12,540 bases of DNA, from positions 1 through 12,540 of the forward strand of contig JAHIKR010000212.1 in NCBI GenBank assembly GCA_018897415.1. Direction: 5' to 3'. Position 1 is the first letter of the stretch, and each line of letters opens with the position of its first letter. Of this stretch, positions 7,354 to 12,540 are shown piece after piece. The stretch is from Pseudomonadota bacterium. GTDB taxonomy: Bacteria; Desulfobacterota; Desulfobacteria; Desulfobacterales; ETH-SRB1. The translations under genes and the position numbers were made by a program. The notes beneath the pieces are model-generated. The model searched no databases. It was not told where the DNA came from and was given only the letters and a program-made list of their open reading frames with translations.

Positions 7354-8758
7354 TTTTGAAGAATCGAGAAACAACACGAGAACATCGACACCAGATGTAA
7401 CACATTCAGGTAACATTAAGAAATCATCTGAAACCGCTTTTCTTACTGAGTTGTTTCAGCGATTAAATGATAATAATATCCATTACTGTGTTCTTAGAAA
7501 TTACGAGAGTCTGCCGTATAGTTTGAATGGCAGCGATTTGGATCTACTGATACCAAAAAGTGAATTAACAACGACTTGGAAGATAATTCAACATTCTGCA
7601 AAAGAGTGTGGGGGCAAATGCATAAACAAGTACCGAGTTGAAGCAGTGATTACAAGTTTTTTGGGTTATTATGATAACAAATGGTGGGGAGCCCATATAG
7701 ACATTTTCCCTTCCTTGGAACATCGAGGGATACCATATTATAATGCAGATAAGGTAATTCATTCAGCAAAGAAACACCAAAATATTCTTGTTGCAACAGA
7801 CGGCCATGCCCACATAACTGCTTTCATCAAAGAAATTTTAGCTAATGGTAAGTCAAGAAAAGATTATAAAGATGAGGCTTCCCGTGCATATGAAAAAGAC
7901 AGCTCGCTTTATCACGAAATATTAATTCGCTATTTTGGCCTCTTTGTAGCAAAAAGATGGAGAGATCACCTTATTAAAGGAAACCAATCAGTTCCCAATT
8001 TAAAAAGACTCTGCTATGAAGCTCGCTTCGCTTTAATTTGCAGAGCATTATTCAGGCAACCGGTCAATTTTTTTTCCAAAAAAATCCAGTTAATATATAG
8101 ACGTTATATCCGTTTATTCTGCCCACCAGGAGCTATATTGGCAATCCTTGGTACTGACGGTTCCGGCAAATCAACTATCATCGAAGGCATTCGGCCTCCT
8201 CTCGAATCTGCTCTCCACACTAAACTTAATTACGAGCATATGCGGCCAAATCTGTTGCCGAGCATTGCTCGCCTGTTTGGCCGTCAGACAAAAGAGGGGC
8301 CGGTAACTAATCCGCACGGCAGCAAGTCCTCTGGTTTTTTTGGTTCTTTCTTGCGATTATCCTATTATTCGCTTGATTATGTTTTGGGTTATTGGCTCAA
8401 GGTCTATCCTGCCAAGGTGAAAAGACCTTGTTTGTATGTATTTGACCGTTATTTTTACGACTTTATAACCGATCCTGCCCGAAGTAGAATTTCATTGCCA
8501 AAATGGTTGATTAAATTATTTGCCGTCCTGATCCCCGCCCCTGACCTCATCTTATGTCTTGGTGCAGATCCGGCAGTTATTCACGCCAGGAAACCGGAAT
8601 TGCCTTTGATTGAAGTGGAACGACAGATGAGTGAGCTGAAAAAGTTCTGCGACAGTTCGCCGCGTGCGGTCTGGATCGACACTGCGCAATCAGTTGAGAA
8701 ATCAGTTAACCAGGCATTAGAGTCCATTACTAATCATATGGCAGCACGATATGAGTAG
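7331..8758 (+). CDS. Nucleotidyltransferase-like plus thymidylate-kinase-like fusion protein
   Basis: A 475-aa two-domain protein. After a polar, probably disordered N-terminus (1-35), residues about 36-215 look like a nucleotidyltransferase-fold domain. HYCVLRNYESLP is followed by GSDLDLL (67-73), giving the paired acidic residues D69 and D71, and AHIDIF (121-126) gives a candidate third carboxylate, D124. Residues about 265-475 are a P-loop kinase domain of the thymidylate-kinase type: Walker A GTDGSGKST (274-282), FDRYFYDF (371-378) matching the DR-Y motif, and LILCLGADP (407-414). It is far longer than genuine Tmk (about 210 aa) and sits in a glycan cluster, so dTMP is unlikely to be the substrate. 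Phosphorylation of a sugar, nucleotide or lipid carrier is conceivable. G+C rises sharply at the domain junction. It overlaps the first GT4 gene by 23 bases and the next gene by 8. Confidence 0.8.
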   Translation: MHSQRQIDFEESRNNTRTSTPDVTHSGNIKKSSETAFLTELFQRLNDNNIHYCVLRNYESLPYSLNGSDLDLLIPKSELTTTWKIIQHSAKECGGKCINKYRVEAVITSFLGYYDNKWWGAHIDIFPSLEHRGIPYYNADKVIHSAKKHQNILVATDGHAHITAFIKEILANGKSRKDYKDEASRAYEKDSSLYHEILIRYFGLFVAKRWRDHLIKGNQSVPNLKRLCYEARFALICRALFRQPVNFFSKKIQLIYRRYIRLFCPPGAILAILGTDGSGKSTIIEGIRPPLESALHTKLNYEHMRPNLLPSIARLFGRQTKEGPVTNPHGSKSSGFFGSFLRLSYYSLDYVLGYWLKVYPAKVKRPCLYVFDRYFYDFITDPARSRISLPKWLIKLFAVLIPAPDLILCLGADPAVIHARKPELPLIEVERQMSELKKFCDSSPRAVWIDTAQSVEKSVNQALESITNHMAARYE

Positions 8759-10253
8759 TAACCTTCAATCAGGTGATGAGCGGTGGGCGTCATGGAAAAT
8801 CCTTCTTCCCCTTTTCAAAGGGGCTAAAATCCTGGTTGCAGGAGGAGATGTTTGGCTGATAAACAGCCTGGCCAGGTCTTATGAAACAATTGATTGTCTT
8901 TTTAACAACTATAACGAACGCAATGTAGATATTAAGAAATCAGTTGACCCGCACTTGAAAAGCCGGATCAGGTCCTTTACAGCTATCGAGCAGTGTGCTC
9001 ACCACTATGATGTCATAATATTGGCTGACGGCCAGAAGACAACGCAATACAGTTTTCAGCATATTGCAAGCTTGCTAAAAAAAGATGGCCTGCTCATTCA
9101 CATAGGAATCAGCAACAAGCCATTAAGAAATGACTGGTTTCGCCGGATTGGCTATCACAACTCTCAATATTACGCTGCTTTGCCGGCTTCGGCACCCCGC
9201 ATTTTTTTTCCTTTATACCCAAAAAGATTCCGTCAAAAATGCTTCTCATTTCATAGCCCAGGGAGTCGGAAAGCAAGGTTAGGTCTAAAGCTGCTTGAAG
9301 TTATGAGCCGGTTTGGCCTTATTGCGCTGCTTCGACAGCACGGAGTTATTGTTGCCGGCCAGGAAGAATTGAAAGATCGAAAAGACACTCTTTGTTCCTG
9401 GCTCGGGGAGGTCCTTTCTCAGAAGATTGAAAATGTCGCTATTTATTGTGGCTCAGACTTGGCACGGCGAAAAATCACACTGCTGGCTGAAGCGCAAAAT
9501 CAAGGGAGGGTTACTGTCTTGGTGGTAAAAATTGCAGACACCTCCGAAGGTGCCGCAGCAATCCGTCAGGAGAGCGAGGCGCTCCAGGCGCTGGAAGGTG
9601 CAAGACTGTTTTGCGAAGTCCCCCGATTACTGCTGGAAGATACCTGGGAAGGGCATGCGGTGCAAGTGCAAAGCGCCTTGCCACTCAGTACCGGCCCGCA
9701 GATTCCAGAATTAACAGTTAATCATCTCAAGTTGTTAGCGGCCCTTTCCAGAATGCACAGACAAAAAATCCTTTTCCGGGAAACCCCGGCCTGGAAAACA
9801 ATCGAAATGGCCTGGAAAGCAAATGAATTTGAAAAATGGCCTTCGCCTTCGCAAAATTTATTAGATAATCTATTAAGTGAAGAAACGGGAAATGTCCAAC
9901 TTGTATGCCATCACATTCACGGTGATTTTGCTCCCTGGAACATTCGGGTAAAAAAGGACAAACTCTATGTATTCGACTGGGAGGAGAGCATCCCAAACGG
10001 TTTGCCTTTCTCAGACGCCTTCCATTTCATCTACCGCCAGGCCTCGCTTGTTGGCCCCTGGCCGGGAGGAGAAGTGATGTGGGAATTGTTAGAAAAAAAA
10101 TTTAGTCAATTAGCGGAAATGGCAGAATACCCTTCTATGTATGAAAACATCCTTCCGGCTCTGATGATTCTCGAATATCTGAAGCGACCTCACCCCCATT
10201 TGATCGAACTTATGTCTGTTTTACTTAGCAAACCCAATGTCCAGACGTCTTAA
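8751..10253 (+). CDS. Methyltransferase-like plus APH-type phosphotransferase fusion protein
   Basis: A 500-aa two-domain protein. The first 200 residues or so resemble a Rossmann-fold methyltransferase: GAKILVAGGDVW (24-35) at the motif I position, YDVIILADG (86-94) and LLKKDGLLIHIGIS (108-121) at the later strands. Motif I is degenerate (no G-x-G-x-G), so SAM binding is uncertain. Residues about 225-500 form an aminoglycoside phosphotransferase/choline-kinase-like domain. It has ATP-site lysine K260 (VVKIA), E274 in RQESEAL, the catalytic loop HGDFAPWN (390-397, with D392 and N397), and the metal-binding VFDWEE (D409). The kinase half therefore looks catalytically complete. In glycan clusters such kinases phosphorylate sugars, choline-like alcohols or carrier groups. 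It overlaps both neighbours and is the natural partner of the preceding fusion. The actual substrate is unknown. Confidence 0.78.
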   Translation: MSSNLQSGDERWASWKILLPLFKGAKILVAGGDVWLINSLARSYETIDCLFNNYNERNVDIKKSVDPHLKSRIRSFTAIEQCAHHYDVIILADGQKTTQYSFQHIASLLKKDGLLIHIGISNKPLRNDWFRRIGYHNSQYYAALPASAPRIFFPLYPKRFRQKCFSFHSPGSRKARLGLKLLEVMSRFGLIALLRQHGVIVAGQEELKDRKDTLCSWLGEVLSQKIENVAIYCGSDLARRKITLLAEAQNQGRVTVLVVKIADTSEGAAAIRQESEALQALEGARLFCEVPRLLLEDTWEGHAVQVQSALPLSTGPQIPELTVNHLKLLAALSRMHRQKILFRETPAWKTIEMAWKANEFEKWPSPSQNLLDNLLSEETGNVQLVCHHIHGDFAPWNIRVKKDKLYVFDWEESIPNGLPFSDAFHFIYRQASLVGPWPGGEVMWELLEKKFSQLAEMAEYPSMYENILPALMILEYLKRPHPHLIELMSVLLSKPNVQTS

Positions 10254-11487
10254 GATCCTCATTTCTGCCTATGCATGCAGTCCTGTTCGTGGTTCTGAGC
10301 CCGGAATGGGATGGGGATTTATCTCTGCGCTTGCACAGTTTCATGATCTCTGGGTTATTACGGAAAAAGAAAAATTTCAGAAAGAAGTGGAAGAAGGGCT
10401 CAAAGACAATCCGGAACTGGCAAAACATGTTAGATTTTTCTTCATCCAGAAGAAAAGACATCGTACTCTCAGAAAGATCTGGCCGCCATCATATTACTGG
10501 TTTTACAAGTCGTGGCAAAGAGAAGCATTTACACTTGCCAGAAATCTCCACAAAGAAATTGTTTTTGACGTTGTCCATCAACTTAATATGGTCGGTTTTC
10601 GAGAGCCTGGTTATCTCTGGCGCCTGGATACACCATTTGTCTGGGGGCCAATCGGGGGTTTTGTGCAGATGCCCTTGCGCTTTTCTCCACTGCTCGGCTG
10701 CTATGGATCTCTTTATTATTTAGGTCGAAATTTTTTAAACTGGTTACAAATCAAGACTCTGTCCAGAACACATAAAGCGGCTGCCCGTGCAGGAACTGGT
10801 CTCATTGCGGCTACCTCGGATACCGCAAAAAGCATTCAGAAGTTCTGGCAGAAAGACAGCCATATCATTTGTGAAGTTGGACTTTCTGCCACCAAAACCA
10901 CATCATTTTCTAAAAGAGAGGATAACGAGCCATTGAGGTTGGTTTGGAGCGGTCTCCACATTCCGCTTAAGGGGTTGCCGATTCTTTTAAAAGCCCTTGT
11001 TTTTATACCAAGCTCCATAAACTGGAGGTTGGATATCCTGGGAGAGGGACGAGAAACAGGAAGGTGGAAACAAATGGCAATGAAGCTTGGAATTGCAGAG
11101 CGATGTAATTGGCATGGGTGGGTTCCCCGCGATGAATCCCTCAAGACAATGCGACATGGCCATGTTTTTGTCGTTTCCAGCCTGCAGGACCTCACCTCAA
11201 CTGTCATTCTTGAAGCATTGGCATTGGGTCTGCCGGTGATTTGCCTGGATCATTGCGGCTTTGCCGATGTAGTCACGCCAGAGTGCGGGATCAAGGTGCC
11301 GGTGACGTATCCGAAAAAGGTTATTGAAGATATGAGCCTGGCAATTCAACGTATTGCTGATAATGAATCTTTACGGCAACAGATGGCGGCCGCAGCACTA
11401 AACCGAGCGGCTGAATTCAGTTGGGACAATAAGGCGAAAAAACTCAACGAAATTTACAGACAGGTCATGGAGGAGTGGTCACATTAA
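10237..11487 (+). CDS. GT4-family glycosyltransferase (second, EPGxGW type)
   Basis: A 416-aa retaining GT-B glycosyltransferase. The N-terminus KILISAYACSPVRGSEPGMGW (6-26) is the signature of a GT4 subgroup common in exopolysaccharide clusters. The donor domain shows LRLVWSGLHIPLKGLPILL (with K245), LDILGEGRE (265-273), and SLQDLTSTVILEAL (315-328). In this last motif the usual first glutamate of E-x7-E is replaced by Asp318, while Glu326 is kept. Asp at this site occurs in related enzymes and does not by itself imply loss of activity. The start is ATG 10237, overlapping the previous stop by 17 bases. It should transfer one sugar in the cytoplasm; its specificity is not readable from the sequence. 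Confidence 0.86.
   Translation: MSRRLKILISAYACSPVRGSEPGMGWGFISALAQFHDLWVITEKEKFQKEVEEGLKDNPELAKHVRFFFIQKKRHRTLRKIWPPSYYWFYKSWQREAFTLARNLHKEIVFDVVHQLNMVGFREPGYLWRLDTPFVWGPIGGFVQMPLRFSPLLGCYGSLYYLGRNFLNWLQIKTLSRTHKAAARAGTGLIAATSDTAKSIQKFWQKDSHIICEVGLSATKTTSFSKREDNEPLRLVWSGLHIPLKGLPILLKALVFIPSSINWRLDILGEGRETGRWKQMAMKLGIAERCNWHGWVPRDESLKTMRHGHVFVVSSLQDLTSTVILEALALGLPVICLDHCGFADVVTPECGIKVPVTYPKKVIEDMSLAIQRIADNESLRQQMAAAALNRAAEFSWDNKAKKLNEIYRQVMEEWSH
11469..11475 (+). promoter_or_regulatory. Strong Shine-Dalgarno preceding an ATT start
   Basis: GGAGGAG lies within the last codons of the second GT4 gene, 7 bases before ATT 11483. No ATG, GTG or TTG in the correct frame has this spacing; TTG 11492 is 16 bases away. 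The site therefore points to ATT as the start of the next gene. Confidence 0.55.
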
Positions 11488-12540
11488 AGTATTGCTCGTC
11501 CATGAATATTATCGCTCAAGCAGCCCTTCCGGGGAAGATCGGGTTTTTGAGCGGGAGAAGGAACTCCTGCAGCAAAATGGTCTGACGGTAGAAACACTTA
11601 TTTTCAAGAATGATTTTATCGGCACGAAGTACGGGCCTTCTGTTTTTAAAACCGCACTCTATACTGCATGGTCTCCCATTGGGAAAAGAATGGTTAAGGA
11701 GGCTGTTCATAAATTCAGTCCGGATCTCGTCCATTTTCACAACACTTTTCCTGTTCTATCCCAGTCCGCCATTTATCAGGCTAAAAAAATGGGGTGCGCA
11801 ACGGTGCAGACTCTGCATAATTTTCGTACTGTTTGCGCTCAGGCCATGTTGATGAGACCTGAGGGCATTTGCGAAAAATGTATTGGGAAATATCCATGGC
11901 CGGCCCTGGCTGATAAATGTTACAGAGATTCTATGCCGGCAACAGCCCCACTGGCAGCCAATATAGCCCTTAACCGGTTCCTGAAGACTTGGCAAACTAA
12001 AGTTGACCGGATTATTGTTTTATCGGAGTTTAATAAAAATAAATTTATTGAGGCAGGTTTTCCAGCCGGCAAGATCAGGGTGAAGCCCAATTTTTTTGAA
12101 GACAACATGCAGGATAACAACTATGGGAAAGACAAAGAGAATAATTGGCTATGTATAGGCAGGCTCAAAGAAGAAAAGGGTGTTCAATTTTTGCCCGCAG
12201 TCTGGAAACGGCTTGGCGAAAAAGCGCCTTTGTTGCGCATTGTGGGAGACGGCCCATATCTTGAAACTTTGAAATCAGAAATCAACTCTCTTGGTCTGGA
12301 CAAAAAAATCATCTTGCACGGGCACTGCTCTTCCGAACAGGTTCAGGAACTTCTTCGCAAGTCAAGTCTGTTGGTATTCCCATCCATTTGGTACGAGGGG
12401 TTTCCCCTGGTAATTGGCGAGGCTTATGCAGCAGGAGTCCCTGTAGCTGCTTCCAAGATAGGCACTCCGGCACATATTGTCCAAAACAATATTACGGGCG
12501 TCCACTTCCAGCCTGGTGATATTGATGACATGGTAAAGCA
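11483..12540 (+). CDS. GT4-family glycosyltransferase (third), 3' end cut by window
   Basis: An open frame of 352 codons runs off the window end. It begins IKVLLVHEYYRSSSPSGED, matching the first strand and glycine loop of GT4 enzymes. A cysteine-rich segment follows, with C118, C130, C133 and C146 around HNFRTVC and GICEKC; this arrangement is characteristic of one GT4 subgroup and might bind a metal, which is inference. The donor domain has LCIGRLKEEKGV (R227, K232), IVGDGPY and the E-x7-E motif YEGFPLVIGEAY (E305, E313). No ATG, GTG or CTG start fits the fold. The most likely start is ATT 11483, overlapping the previous stop as ATTAA, behind a strong SD. A single-base sequencing error that hides a normal start is the main alternative. 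The last 20-60 residues are probably missing. Confidence 0.85.
   Translation, partial: MKVLLVHEYYRSSSPSGEDRVFEREKELLQQNGLTVETLIFKNDFIGTKYGPSVFKTALYTAWSPIGKRMVKEAVHKFSPDLVHFHNTFPVLSQSAIYQAKKMGCATVQTLHNFRTVCAQAMLMRPEGICEKCIGKYPWPALADKCYRDSMPATAPLAANIALNRFLKTWQTKVDRIIVLSEFNKNKFIEAGFPAGKIRVKPNFFEDNMQDNNYGKDKENNWLCIGRLKEEKGVQFLPAVWKRLGEKAPLLRIVGDGPYLETLKSEINSLGLDKKIILHGHCSSEQVQELLRKSSLLVFPSIWYEGFPLVIGEAYAAGVPVAASKIGTPAHIVQNNITGVHFQPGDIDDMVK

Noticed and set aside
7331..8758. Genuine thymidylate kinase (tmk)
   Set aside because: The kinase domain is fused to a large nucleotidyltransferase-like domain and lies inside a polysaccharide cluster, so housekeeping dTMP kinase activity is unlikely.
10271..10723. 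150-codon ORF on the + strand in another frame
   Set aside because: It is entirely inside the second GT4 gene, whose frame shows clear family motifs. The alternative translation looks like a frame shadow.
1..12540. CRISPR array, tRNA or rRNA genes
   Set aside because: There are no regularly spaced repeats; the only long repeat has two copies 913 bp apart with a gene between. I saw no tRNA cloverleaf or rRNA-like segment.

Overview
The window is part of a surface-polysaccharide (O-antigen, capsule or exopolysaccharide) biosynthesis cluster from a Gram-negative-type bacterium. Every well-supported gene is on the + strand. No housekeeping gene, rRNA, tRNA, CRISPR array or intact transposase is visible, so taxonomy is weakly constrained. 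AT-rich composition, SD-led starts and a REP-like palindrome near the left end are compatible with Desulfobacterota or a related proteobacterial lineage, but this is an impression only.

Layout. The left edge (1-353) holds at most the last 35 codons of an unknown gene, then a non-coding stretch with several inverted repeats, a REP-like palindrome and the first copy of a 36-bp perfect direct repeat. An FkbM-family methyltransferase gene (354-1052) follows. The second copy of the repeat (1109-1144) supplies the ribosome-binding site and start codon of a secreted BNR-type beta-propeller protein (1135-2580). After a 185-bp gap comes a tightly packed series in which each gene overlaps the next by 4 to 23 bases: Wzx-like flippase, GT2 glycosyltransferase, O-antigen polymerase/ligase-family membrane protein, GT4 glycosyltransferase, a nucleotidyltransferase-thymidylate-kinase-like fusion, a methyltransferase-like/aminoglycoside-phosphotransferase-like fusion, a second GT4, and a third GT4 cut by the window end. 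The third GT4 has no ATG, GTG or properly spaced TTG start and appears to begin at ATT.

How the genes fit together. The glycosyltransferases would build a repeat unit on a lipid carrier at the cytoplasmic face. The flippase would move it across the inner membrane and the Wzy/WaaL-type protein would polymerise or ligate it. FkbM could O-methylate a sugar. The secreted BNR protein could bind or cut the exported polymer. The least understood part is the adjacent pair of two-domain proteins (7331-10253), each combining a transferase-type N-terminal domain with a kinase-type C-terminal domain. They are the best candidates here for an undescribed glycan or lipid-carrier phosphorylation/modification step.

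Composition is mosaic. Hand-counted G+C is about 36% for 7561-8100 and about 46% for 8101-8760, so the shift falls at the domain junction inside the nucleotidyltransferase-kinase fusion. Sampled rows left of it are about 35-38% G+C, and sampled rows to the right are about 55%.
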